This document shows, piece by piece, positions 1 through 5,165 of a stretch of 5,848 nucleotides of DNA. The notes under the pieces were generated by a model. It was given only the letters and a program-made list of their open reading frames with translations. It had not been told where the DNA came from and ran no database searches. The number at the start of each line of letters is the position of its first letter. Position 1 is the first letter of the stretch. The stretch is taken from the NCBI GenBank assembly GCA_903870955.1, contig CAIQEX010000294.1, positions 1 to 5,848 on the forward strand. Reading direction: 5' to 3'. This DNA is from an uncultured beta proteobacterium. Lineage in GTDB: Bacteria; Pseudomonadota; Gammaproteobacteria; Burkholderiales; Burkholderiaceae_C. Position numbers and translations under genes: made by a program.

Positions 1-231
1 ACGTGGGCGCTAAGCCTGGACTGGGCACAGCGCGGTCTGGGCGTGGCACTGGCACACGAAACCATTGCCAACGATTTGTTGGCATCTGGTCAGTTGGTAC
101 GCCCCTTTGATTTCTCGATTCCGTTGAAGGAGGCCTACTACCTGATTGCCCCGGAAGGCACGCGCACGCGCCACGCCAGCAAGGTTTTCAAGGAGTGGCT
201 GATGCGAGAGATGGCGGTGTTTGTCGGGTAG
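1..231 (+). CDS. LysR-type transcriptional regulator, C-terminal fragment (GcvA-like)
   Basis: Only the last 76 codons are in the window; the reading frame is open from base 1 and ends at TAG 229-231, so the N-terminal winged helix-turn-helix and most of the effector domain lie upstream. The visible part matches the end of a LysR substrate-binding domain: a QRGLGVALAHE segment, then the LxxGQLVRPF strand-turn, then the YYLIAPEG strand and a final helix containing FKEWLMREM. This pattern is typical of GcvA-like members of the family, which bind DNA as tetramers and respond to a small ligand. The ligand and target genes cannot be told from this fragment. No terminator hairpin is evident between its stop and the toxin-antitoxin operon that follows 78 bp later on the same strand. 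The family call is secure; the GcvA subgroup is tentative. Confidence 0.85.
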   Translation, partial: TWALSLDWAQRGLGVALAHETIANDLLASGQLVRPFDFSIPLKEAYYLIAPEGTRTRHASKVFKEWLMREMAVFVG

Positions 232-274
232 AAATTTGTGCGGCCAAAGGGACAGACACTAAAGAATCTGCTAA

Positions 275-297
275 ATTCTGACTATTCAGGTCAGAAT
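275..297. promoter_or_regulatory. Palindromic operator candidate of the toxin-antitoxin operon
   Basis: A perfect 8-bp inverted repeat, ATTCTGAC, then 7 nt, then GTCAGAAT, is centred at 286 and lies 11 bp before the antitoxin ATG. A nested CTGA/TCAG pair (278-281, 286-289) is also present. Phd/YefM antitoxins typically repress their own operon by binding palindromes at the promoter, so position and symmetry fit an autoregulatory operator. The promoter is not clear: weak -10-like candidates are TAAAGA at 260-265 and TAAATT at 272-277, the latter overlapping the left arm. The palindrome is seen directly; its role is inferred. Confidence 0.6.
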
Positions 298-308
298 GGG
301 GTTTCGAT

Positions 309-560
309 ATGCAAACTTGGCAAATGCAGACCGCTAAGGCGCGGTTTTCTGATGTGGTCAGAAGCGCAAAAAGTGACGGACCGCAGGACATCACCGTGCA
401 TGGCAAATCAGTCGCTGTAGTGCTTTCGCGAGAGCATTACGACCGCCTAAGCGGCAATACACAGTCGCTGGTGCAATTCATGCGGTCGTCACCCTTGTAT
501 GCCATGGATGAACTGAAGTTGGAGCGCGACAAAAGCGTTGCCCGCGAGGTTGATTTGTGA
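309..560 (+). CDS. Type II antitoxin, Phd/YefM family
   Basis: This 83-residue protein has the size and layout of Phd/YefM antitoxins. Residues 4-50 hold the N-terminal DNA-binding fold with the family pattern: W4, the QTAKARFSDVV helix, then GPQDITVHGKSVAVVLS and EHYDRL. The C-terminal part (about 55-83), with SSPLYAMDELKLERD, is the flexible, charged region that in this family wraps around and neutralises the toxin. ATG 309 is chosen because the domain begins directly after it; only a weak G-rich stretch (298-301) precedes it as a ribosome site. Its stop overlaps the toxin start by 4 nt, so the two are translationally coupled. Autoregulation is likely through the palindrome at 275-297, and perhaps the one inside its own coding region at 347-363. 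The family call is strong; the cognate partner is inferred from adjacency. Confidence 0.88.
   Translation: MQTWQMQTAKARFSDVVRSAKSDGPQDITVHGKSVAVVLSREHYDRLSGNTQSLVQFMRSSPLYAMDELKLERDKSVAREVDL
347..363. repeat. Second TTCTGA/TCAGAA palindrome inside the antitoxin gene
   Basis: TTCTGA (347-352), 5 nt, TCAGAA (358-363) forms a perfect 6-bp inverted repeat. The same hexamer pair makes the core of the upstream operator candidate (276-281 and 291-296), there separated by 9 nt. It lies within the first 20 codons of the antitoxin. It could be an auxiliary operator or coincidence; the different arm spacing argues for caution. Confidence 0.4.
546..550 (+). promoter_or_regulatory. Ribosome binding site that fixes the GTG start of the toxin
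   Basis: GAGGT sits 6 nt before GTG 557, inside the last codons of the antitoxin. This good Shine-Dalgarno match supports the GTG start and the 4-nt stop/start overlap (GTGA), which would couple toxin synthesis to antitoxin translation. Confidence 0.65.
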
Positions 561-997
561 GTTATTTGATTGATACCAATGTGCTCTCAGAATTGCGCCG
601 CAAACAGCCTGATACCCATGTTGTCGATTGGTTTGCCGAACGCGCCCCGCAGTCTCTCTTCTTGAGCGTGCTGACCCTGGGTGAAATTCGCAAAGGCATC
701 GCGCGCCTGGATGATAGTCAGACTGATGCGGCCCGCAGGCAAAGCCTGGACGACTGGCTCGAACAGGATCTGCCCACATTTTTTCTAGGGCGCGTGCTCG
801 GTGTTGACGCCGGTGTGGCTGACCTGTGGGGACGCATGCAAGCGCTGGCTGGCCGCCCCCTGCCCGCTATCGACAGTTTGCTTGCAGCAACAGCCCTGCA
901 GCACAAGCTAACCATGGTCACACGCCACGTGAAAGACTTCGCCGACATGGGTGTTGAACTCATCAACCCGTGGGATTTTGAAGCGTCGCGTCGATAG
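557..997 (+). CDS. vapC: PIN-domain toxin ribonuclease, VapC/FitB type
   Basis: This 146-residue single-domain protein is a PIN-fold endoribonuclease, the toxin of a type II pair; VapC-type toxins cut tRNA or rRNA with Mg2+ or Mn2+. The acidic metal-binding residues are in place: D6 in the opening LIDTNVLSE motif, E43 in LTLGEIRKGI, D106 in PAIDSLLAATA and D127 in VTRHVKDF. The ending INPW is typical of FitB-like PIN proteins. In the last motif the usual Asn (VTRN) is His124, a small deviation that need not abolish activity. The start is GTG 557, supported by the GAGGT at 546-550 and the overlap with the antitoxin. The gene ends 5 bp from the converging end of dinB, with no terminator between. 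A Phd/YefM antitoxin with a PIN toxin is a known mixed pairing. The nuclease fold is secure; the RNA target is unknown. Confidence 0.9.
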   Translation: MSYLIDTNVLSELRRKQPDTHVVDWFAERAPQSLFLSVLTLGEIRKGIARLDDSQTDAARRQSLDDWLEQDLPTFFLGRVLGVDAGVADLWGRMQALAGRPLPAIDSLLAATALQHKLTMVTRHVKDFADMGVELINPWDFEASRR

Positions 998-1632
998 ACG
1001 TTCTAAAACAGTTGCCCGGTTAGATCATCTGTATCTGTGCCATGACCCAACGGTGCGCGCACTGCTGTTATGTCACCCGCCTTCGCATCCTCTGCCTTCA
1101 GCAACGCGCCTACCCGCACCCCCAATAAACGCAGCCGCTTTTGCAGTGGCGCGCGCTTCAGGCACTGCCCGGCGAATTGGCGGATCTCTTTGGCATCGGC
1201 GGTGAAGTGGTCAATGGTCTGGTCGCGCGTGACGATCTGGAAATCATCGAAGCGCAACTTGATGCCGATGGTCTTGCCCACATAACCCTTGCGCTGCAAA
1301 TCACCGGCCACCTGTTCGCACAGTTTGGTGAAGATGGCACCGAGTTCGGCGCGGTCACGCACGGCATGCAGGTCGGACTCAAAGGTGGTTTCGCGGCTCA
1401 TGCTGACGGGCTCGCTCTCGGTCACCACCGGGCGCTCGTCCCATCCGTGCGAGGCGGCATGCAGCCAGGCGCCGGTGCGTTCACCAAAGGTGTCCATCAG
1501 CCACTGCTGTTCGCGCGCGGCCAGTTGGCCAATCGTCTCTATGCCATGGCTCTTGAGCTTGGCATCGGCTTTGGGGCCAATCCCATTAATCTTGCGGCAG
1601 GCAAGCGGCCAGATTTTGGTCTCCAGATCGTC

Positions 1633-1635
1633 TTA
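1633..1635 (-). other. Premature in-frame TAA codon within dinB
   Basis: The minus-strand codons read Val-Leu-TAA-Asp-Asp-Leu-Glu. The residues on both sides match the conserved DinB path from GISIVL into the DLExxIWPL segment without loss or gain of residues, so this is a one-codon replacement, not a frameshift. CAA, GAA or AAA would become TAA by a single base change. Confidence 0.85.
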
Positions 1636-2249
1636 CAGCACAATGGAAATCCCGTTGGGCTTGTTGAACTCACTGGCCATTTTTGCCAGTAGTTTGTTGG
1701 GTGCCACGCCCACCGAGCAGGTCAGGCCGGTGTCATCAAAAATCGCCTTTTGCATCAGCCGCGCCAAGACTCGCCCGCTTTCACGCTGGCCGCCGGGCAC
1801 GTCGGTAAAGTCGATATACACCTCGTCCACGCCGCGGTCCTCCATCAGTGGCGCGATGTCGGTGATGATGGCTTTGAAGCGGCGCGAATAGTGTCGGTAT
1901 TGGTCAAAGTCCACAGGTAGCAGGATGGCTTGCGGGCAAAGTTTGGCCGCCTTCATCAGGCCCATGGCCGAGCCCACTCCAAACTGCCGCGCGGCATAGG
2001 TGGCCGTGGTGATGACACCCCGTCCGGTGTAGCCCGCCAGCCTCGGAAAAAAGTCCAATGGAATCTGGTGCAGGTGCGCACTGCTCCATTCCTGTTCGGG
2101 GTGCGCCGCGCGCAACCTGCCCAGCAAATCATCCTCGCGCCTGCGTCCGCCGCCGATCACCACGGGTAGCCCTTTTAGTTGTGGGTATCGCAGCAACTCC
2201 ACCGAGGCGTAAAACGCGTCCATGTCCAGGTGCGCAATGCGGCGCGGTC

Positions 2250-2286
2250 GGGGGCTGTTGGGGCTGGAGGGTGCGGGTGCGGTGGG
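2250..2286 (+). other. G-quadruplex-type motif opposite the start of dinB
   Basis: Five G-runs of 3-5 bases (2250-2254, 2260-2263, 2269-2271, 2275-2277, 2284-2286) are separated by loops of 5, 5, 3 and 6 nt, meeting the usual G3+N1-7 rule. They lie on the template strand of dinB codons 5-17, which encode the Pro/Ser-rich leader before the first conserved strand. GC-rich proline codons can create such runs by chance, so the pattern is certain but any function is not. Confidence 0.4.
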
Positions 2287-2348
2287 CTGCTGCGACATGG
2301 TTTCTGGGGTTCCATACGCAGTATAGGCAAGGTAGTTGCGCTTCGCGC

Positions 2349-2377
2349 TTGTCGGGAAGCATCATCATCACTATAGT
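2349..2377 (+). promoter_or_regulatory. Sigma70-type promoter for the GyrI-like gene
   Basis: TTGTCG (2349-2354, 4 of 6 consensus bases) and TATAGT (2372-2377, 5 of 6) are separated by exactly 17 bp. The transcript would start near 2384, leaving a leader of about 35 nt before ATG 2419. The spacer contains a CAT/ATC triplet run (2360-2370). This is the best promoter match in the window. Confidence 0.6.
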
Positions 2378-2387
2378 TGTATGAATT

Positions 2388-2403
2388 AGTGTACGTTCAC
2401 ACT
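2388..2403. repeat. Short inverted repeat at the predicted transcript start
   Basis: AGTGT (2388-2392), 6 nt, ACACT (2399-2403) is a perfect 5-bp inverted repeat just after the predicted +1 of the promoter at 2349-2377 and before the ribosome site. Its position would suit a repressor site, but five-base arms are short and could arise by chance. Confidence 0.25.
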
Positions 2404-2418
2404 TACTGAGGAAACGCC

Positions 2419-3027
2419 ATGAAAAAGATTGACTTCAAACTGGAGTTGAAAAAACTGTATCAGGCGTCCGCCAATGATGTCGCGCCCGTCGATGTGCCGT
2501 CGATGGGTTTTCTGATGGTCGAAGGGGAGGGCGACCCCAACACCTCACAGGACTATGCCGATGCCATCGAGGCCCTGTTTTCGGTGGCAAATACTTTGAA
2601 GTCCAGCATCAAGAAGGGGGCTTTGGCCATGGACTATGTGGTCATGCCGCTGGAGTGCATGTGGTGGGCCGAAGACATGGATAGTTTCGCCGCAGGTGAA
2701 AAGTCCGTCTGGAAGTGGACTGCGATGATCATGCAGCCGCCTTTCATTACGTCTGCCATGGTCTACGGCGCCATTGCCGAGGTGCAAAAAAAGAAACCTC
2801 CGGCGGCGTTGAGCCGGGTGCACCTGAACAAATTTGCCGAAGGAAAGTGCGCGCAAATTTTGCACATCGGCCCCTATTCGGAAGAGGGGCCAACGATTGA
2901 AAAGGTGCACCAATTCATTCAGACTAAAACCGAGTTACGCGGCAAGCACCATGAAATCTATCTGAGTGATACCCGCAAGGCCGCGCCTGATAAGTGGAAG
3001 ACCATCATCCGCCAGCCCATGCAATGA
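2419..3027 (+). CDS. GyrI-like small-molecule-binding protein (COG4832-like)
   Basis: This 202-residue cytoplasmic protein has no signal peptide or membrane segment. It resembles the stand-alone GyrI-like (SHS2-fold ligand-binding) proteins of the COG4832 type: the strand and turn FLMVEGEGDPN (31-41), a helix ending near SSIKKGALAMDYVVMPLEC (62-80), an LHIGPYSEEGPTIEKVHQFI segment near 148-167, and the diagnostic ending HHEIYLSDTRKAAPDKWKT (177-195) then IIRQP. The related domain occurs as effector domain in AraC/MerR-type multidrug regulators, but here no DNA-binding domain is attached, so direct transcription control is unlikely. The ligand is unknown. ATG 2419 is well supported by GAGG (2408-2411) 7 nt upstream and by the promoter at 2349-2377. 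It is divergent from dinB and followed at once by a hairpin (3029-3064). Family assignment is confident; molecular role is not known. Confidence 0.82.
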   Translation: MKKIDFKLELKKLYQASANDVAPVDVPSMGFLMVEGEGDPNTSQDYADAIEALFSVANTLKSSIKKGALAMDYVVMPLECMWWAEDMDSFAAGEKSVWKWTAMIMQPPFITSAMVYGAIAEVQKKKPPAALSRVHLNKFAEGKCAQILHIGPYSEEGPTIEKVHQFIQTKTELRGKHHEIYLSDTRKAAPDKWKTIIRQPMQ

Positions 3028-3028
3028 T

Positions 3029-3064
3029 GGAGGCCTGCGCCCGGCGCAGCCTTCCAAACCTTTT
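3029..3064 (+). terminator. Probable Rho-independent terminator or attenuator after the GyrI-like gene
   Basis: Starting 2 bp after the stop of the GyrI-like gene, CTGCGC (3035-3040) pairs with GCGCAG (3044-3049) around a 3-nt loop. The stem extends through AGG/CCT across one bulged C. A short tract of four T (3061-3064) follows after a 5-8 nt gap. The stem is strong but the T-tract is short and displaced, so efficiency may be partial, with readthrough into ridA starting at 3077. Confidence 0.45.
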
Positions 3065-3076
3065 GCAATATTTCAT

Positions 3077-3457
3077 ATGAATCGACAACTGATCAGCTCC
3101 GGCTCTTCCTTTGAAGCCCAGATTGGCTACTCCCGCGCGGTGGTTGCGGGCAACTGGGTCTTTGTCTCCGGCACCACCGGTTTTGACTACGCCAACATGA
3201 CCATTTCCGACAGCCTGTTGGAGCAGACCGAGCAATGCCTGAAGAATATCCAGGCCGCGCTTGAGCAAGCTGGATCCAGCCTGGCCGACGTCGTGCGTGT
3301 GACCTATGTGCTGCCCCGTGGCGAAGACTTTGCGCAATGCTGGCCGGTGCTGCGCCGTTACTTTGGCGAGGTCCGGCCAGCTGCCATGATGATCTCGGCC
3401 GGTCTGGCCGACCCGCGCATGCAAATCGAGATCGAGGTCACGGCGCTCAAACCGTGA
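3077..3457 (+). CDS. RidA/YjgF-family protein lacking the deaminase arginine
   Basis: This 126-residue protein matches the compact chorismate-mutase-like fold of the RidA/YjgF/UK114 family, which forms trimers; classical RidA hydrolyses reactive enamine/imine intermediates from PLP enzymes. Visible family features are the SGTTGFD turn (31-37), the central helix EQCLKNIQAALEQAGSSLAD (52-71), VVRVTYVLP, and the ending PAAMMISAGLADPRMQIEIE (101-120) then VTALKP. In E. coli RidA the catalytic Arg105 lies in PARS; here that place is A103 (PAAM). This puts the protein among Rid subgroups not expected to have imine deaminase activity. The frame is open upstream to an ATG at 2966, inside the GyrI-like gene; ATG 3077 is chosen because family homology starts there. 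No clear Shine-Dalgarno precedes it (AT-rich, 3066-3076). It ends 10 bp from the converging VWA gene. Confidence 0.87.
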   Translation: MNRQLISSGSSFEAQIGYSRAVVAGNWVFVSGTTGFDYANMTISDSLLEQTEQCLKNIQAALEQAGSSLADVVRVTYVLPRGEDFAQCWPVLRRYFGEVRPAAMMISAGLADPRMQIEIEVTALKP

Positions 3458-3467
3458 TGCCCAGCTT

Positions 3468-5027
3468 TCAACCCTTAGGCAGCTTTTCCAACTCGTCGCG
3501 CACCAGGCGCACGATCAGCTTGTCCAGGGTCTGCACCGAGTAGTTGCGCACATCGTGCACCGTCTCGCGACCCGGTCCGCTGGCCGGGTTGCTGGCATCG
3601 GCATAGGTCAGAAAGATGAAGCGCCCACCGGTGTACTGGGCCATTTGCCGCTGAATGTATTCACCCTGTTTGTTCAAGCCGCTGGCGCCCACGCTCATCA
3701 GCTTGATGCCCTTGCCCAGGGCGGCCATCATGTCGTCGTCGTATTGAGGACCGCCGTAATCCAGATGCGGGGGCGCATCGGCCACCAGCACCACCAAGCG
3801 TGTGGTCCGGTCACCACGCCAGCTGATGTGATGCACCGCTTCATGCAGGGCCTCATTCATGGCCTCAGGCTCATCGCCACCGGCGGCGGCCTGCAAGGCA
3901 TTGAGCACGCCTTGAAAGGCGTTGACATCGCTGGTCAGATCGTGGCTGCGCACAAAGAATTCGTCGCCCCGGTCGCGGTAGGCCACCAGACCCAGGCACA
4001 GATCCGGGTGGCTGGGCAGGCGTGCCACTTCGTCGGTGATGCTGCGCAGGCTGCTTTTGAGCTTGTCGATCTCATCGGCCATGGAGCCGGTGGCATCCAC
4101 CAGAAACACCAGGTCCAGCTGGGCGCGCTCGGGCTGCGGGACCCTTGTCAGTTGCACTTCAACCGCACTTTTTTGCCCACGCTGCAGCACCGTGCTTGCC
4201 TGGTAGCCGCCTTGACGCACGGTGACCTCATAGAAGCCGCTGTGGGCGGGGTCAAAGGCGTCGGGGTGTATCCAGCCCTTGCCACCGGCATCGGTGCGCA
4301 GCCAGGTGGTAGCGCCGTTGGTAGCTTGTACTGCCACCTCGGCATCGGGCACGCCGTGGCCTCGCGCGTCGTTGACCTCCAGCAAATAGCGCTCGCGAAT
4401 ATCGCGCTCGCGGTGCTGCACCGGAGTGCGCTTGCGAAACGCCAGGTAGTCGGAAAAGGCGGCATTGTCATCCACCATGCCGGCCGTGACCACGGCCGGC
4501 GCCTGTAGGTTGGATTGCACCTGATCGGCCGCGACACCTGATCCGATCGGGGCGGGCGGCGAATCGCTCTTGCGCGCCGATGCTTCCTTTCGGATCTCGG
4601 CGCTGCGCGCATCGGCAGTGGCCGTAGCGGCAGATGGCACAGCCACCTTGGGCAATGCCATTGCCATTGCCGGCGGTGTCGCGGCGGCGGCGAACTCACG
4701 CCGCTCCTCGGATGGGAGGGCCGGGCTTTTGGATGCCAGGTGTCTGCTGGGTGACACCAAGCCATAGGGCTCGGGCACAGGACTGGGTTGCGGTTGTTGC
4801 TGCCCATCGGACAACTCGCGCGTTTCGATGGGGCGTTGGCAGTGCGTCGCGGAAGGGGCCTCAAAGTTGGGCCGCGTGATTGCCCATGGCGCAGGGACTT
4901 TCGTGGGTTGTTGTCGGGGTTGCGGACTGGGGGTGGGCCAGAACACACTGGCGGCCAGGCTGAGTTGGCCTCCCGTCAAGGCTTGTACCAACACGACACA
5001 GAGGGCTTTTCGAACAAGTGGCTTCAT
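3468..5027 (-). CDS. Secreted von Willebrand factor A (VWA) domain protein
   Basis: This 519-residue protein starts with a Sec-type signal: basic MKPLVRK, a hydrophobic core ALCVVLVQAL, and a likely cleavage near SLAAS (23-27), so it acts outside the cytoplasmic membrane. Residues 30-180 are a Pro/Ala/Gln-rich linker of low complexity. Residues about 213-295 look like a beta-sandwich resembling carboxypeptidase-regulatory or Ig-like domains (LEVNDARGHGVPDAEVAV, then GFYEVTVRQGGYQA). Residues 303-515 are the VWA domain with a full metal-ion-dependent adhesion site: DATGS (D311, S313-type position T313, S315), the acidic GGDEPEA loop (383-389) and D417 in VLVADAPPH. VWA domains bind protein partners through this metal site. 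ATG 5027 is preceded by AAAGGT 5 nt upstream. It is divergent from the ECF sigma gene, which may control it (inference). No enzyme activity or partner can be named. Confidence 0.88.
   Translation of the reverse strand: MKPLVRKALCVVLVQALTGGQLSLAASVFWPTPSPQPRQQPTKVPAPWAITRPNFEAPSATHCQRPIETRELSDGQQQPQPSPVPEPYGLVSPSRHLASKSPALPSEERREFAAAATPPAMAMALPKVAVPSAATATADARSAEIRKEASARKSDSPPAPIGSGVAADQVQSNLQAPAVVTAGMVDDNAAFSDYLAFRKRTPVQHRERDIRERYLLEVNDARGHGVPDAEVAVQATNGATTWLRTDAGGKGWIHPDAFDPAHSGFYEVTVRQGGYQASTVLQRGQKSAVEVQLTRVPQPERAQLDLVFLVDATGSMADEIDKLKSSLRSITDEVARLPSHPDLCLGLVAYRDRGDEFFVRSHDLTSDVNAFQGVLNALQAAAGGDEPEAMNEALHEAVHHISWRGDRTTRLVVLVADAPPHLDYGGPQYDDDMMAALGKGIKLMSVGASGLNKQGEYIQRQMAQYTGGRFIFLTYADASNPASGPGRETVHDVRNYSVQTLDKLIVRLVRDELEKLPKG
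4479..4500. repeat. Perfect 10-bp inverted repeat inside the VWA gene
   Basis: GCCGGCCGTG (4479-4488), 2 nt, CACGGCCGGC (4491-4500) is a perfect, GC-rich inverted repeat. It lies in the coding region for residues about 176-183 (APAVVTAGM) at the end of the low-complexity linker. In RNA the tight loop would force one or two end pairs open, leaving a strong hairpin. No T-tract follows on either strand, so it is not a standard terminator. Confidence 0.5.
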
Positions 5028-5056
5028 AAATTACCTTTCAGGTTGTTGAATCGACC

Positions 5057-5087
5057 GGGGTAATACGGGGCAGCGCGGGTCTTGGGG
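5057..5087 (+). other. G-quadruplex-type motif in the leader region of the VWA gene
   Basis: Four G-runs, GGGG (5057-5060), GGGG (5067-5070), GGG (5077-5079) and GGGG (5084-5087), are separated by loops of 6, 6 and 4 nt and fit the canonical quadruplex rule. The first three start exactly 10 bp apart. The stretch is non-coding, lies on the template strand of the VWA leader, and touches the predicted -10 of that gene. The pattern is directly visible; folding and function are untested. Confidence 0.5.
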
Positions 5088-5114
5088 TTAAACCTTGCGA
5101 AAAATTTTTGACAA
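5087..5114 (-). promoter_or_regulatory. Candidate sigma70-type promoter of the VWA gene
   Basis: On the minus strand TTGTCA (5114-5109, 5 of 6 consensus bases) is followed after 16 bp by TTTAAC (5092-5087, 4 of 6). Transcription would start near 5080, giving a leader of about 50 nt. The AAAAATTTTT stretch (5100-5109) lies in the spacer and overlaps the -35. The -10 is weak, so activation or another sigma factor is possible. Confidence 0.35.
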
Positions 5115-5142
5115 CTGCCAACCCCGTTTGCCTGGCTCGGAC

Positions 5143-5158
5143 GTACAAGCTGGTACAA
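5143..5158 (+). repeat. GTACAA direct repeat with 10-bp period upstream of the ECF sigma gene
   Basis: GTACAA occurs at 5143-5148 and again at 5153-5158, exactly 10 bp apart, so both copies face the same side of the helix. They lie 8 bp before the first ATG (5166) of the sigma gene. This could be a regulator site or part of the promoter; six-base repeats are short, so the functional claim is weak. Confidence 0.3.
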
Positions 5159-5165
5159 ACCCACC

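Larger units (their letters stand above)
1003..2298 (-). pseudogene. dinB: DNA polymerase IV (DinB, Y family) interrupted by an in-frame stop
   Basis: DinB is a translesion polymerase that copies past damaged bases. Reading leftward from ATG 2298, residues 1-221 carry the palm and fingers: D25 and the DMDAFYASVE motif, the probable steric-gate residue Y30, and the catalytic D158-E159 in EDRGVDEVYID. Codon 222 is TAA (1635-1633). The same frame then stays open for 209 more codons to TAG 1005-1003 and encodes the expected remainder: WPLACRKINGIGPKADAKL (helix-hairpin-helix thumb), then a little-finger domain. Full length would be about 431 residues, normal for betaproteobacterial DinB. The truncated product would lack the domains needed for DNA and clamp contact. 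An ATG at 1497 could start a little-finger fragment. A -10-like TATACT lies upstream (2325-2320) without a good -35, and no LexA box (CTGT-N8-ACAG) is seen. Recent mutation or sequence error are both possible; sustained open frame on both sides argues against old decay. Confidence 0.88.

Noticed and set aside
1..997. Genomic island or mobile element carrying the toxin-antitoxin genes
   Set aside because: No integrase, transposase, tRNA, terminal repeats or target duplication is visible; base composition does not obviously differ from the neighbours.
1141..1891. Plus-strand open frames opposite dinB (183 and 200 residues)
   Set aside because: The minus strand carries unmistakable DinB sequence throughout; these frames show no domain features.
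1003..2298. Frameshift or insertion as the cause of dinB splitting
   Set aside because: Both segments are in the same frame (stop positions differ by an exact multiple of three) and the protein alignment continues without a gap, so it is a point nonsense change.
2299..2418. LexA (SOS) box upstream of dinB
   Set aside because: I looked for the CTGT-N8-ACAG type motif on both strands of the intergenic region and found none, so SOS control is not claimed.
2966..3076. N-terminal extension of the RidA-family protein from ATG 2966
   Set aside because: The extension lies inside the GyrI-like gene and the terminator hairpin and has no family similarity; RidA proteins are about 125-130 residues, matching ATG 3077.
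3555..4508. 317-residue open frame on the plus strand opposite the VWA gene
   Set aside because: It lies wholly opposite a gene with signal peptide, full VWA metal site and good ribosome site. Its His/Ala/Gly-rich sequence has no recognisable domain, and no ribosome site or promoter supports it.
4148..4948. 266-residue Arg/Pro-rich minus-strand frame overlapping the VWA gene
   Set aside because: It is an out-of-frame reading of the Pro/Ala-rich linker; composition is typical of a GC-rich shadow frame.
5108..5136. Standard sigma70 promoter for the ECF gene based on the perfect TTGACA
   Set aside because: At 16-18 bp spacing the sequence around 5130-5137 is GC-rich and unlike TATAAT.
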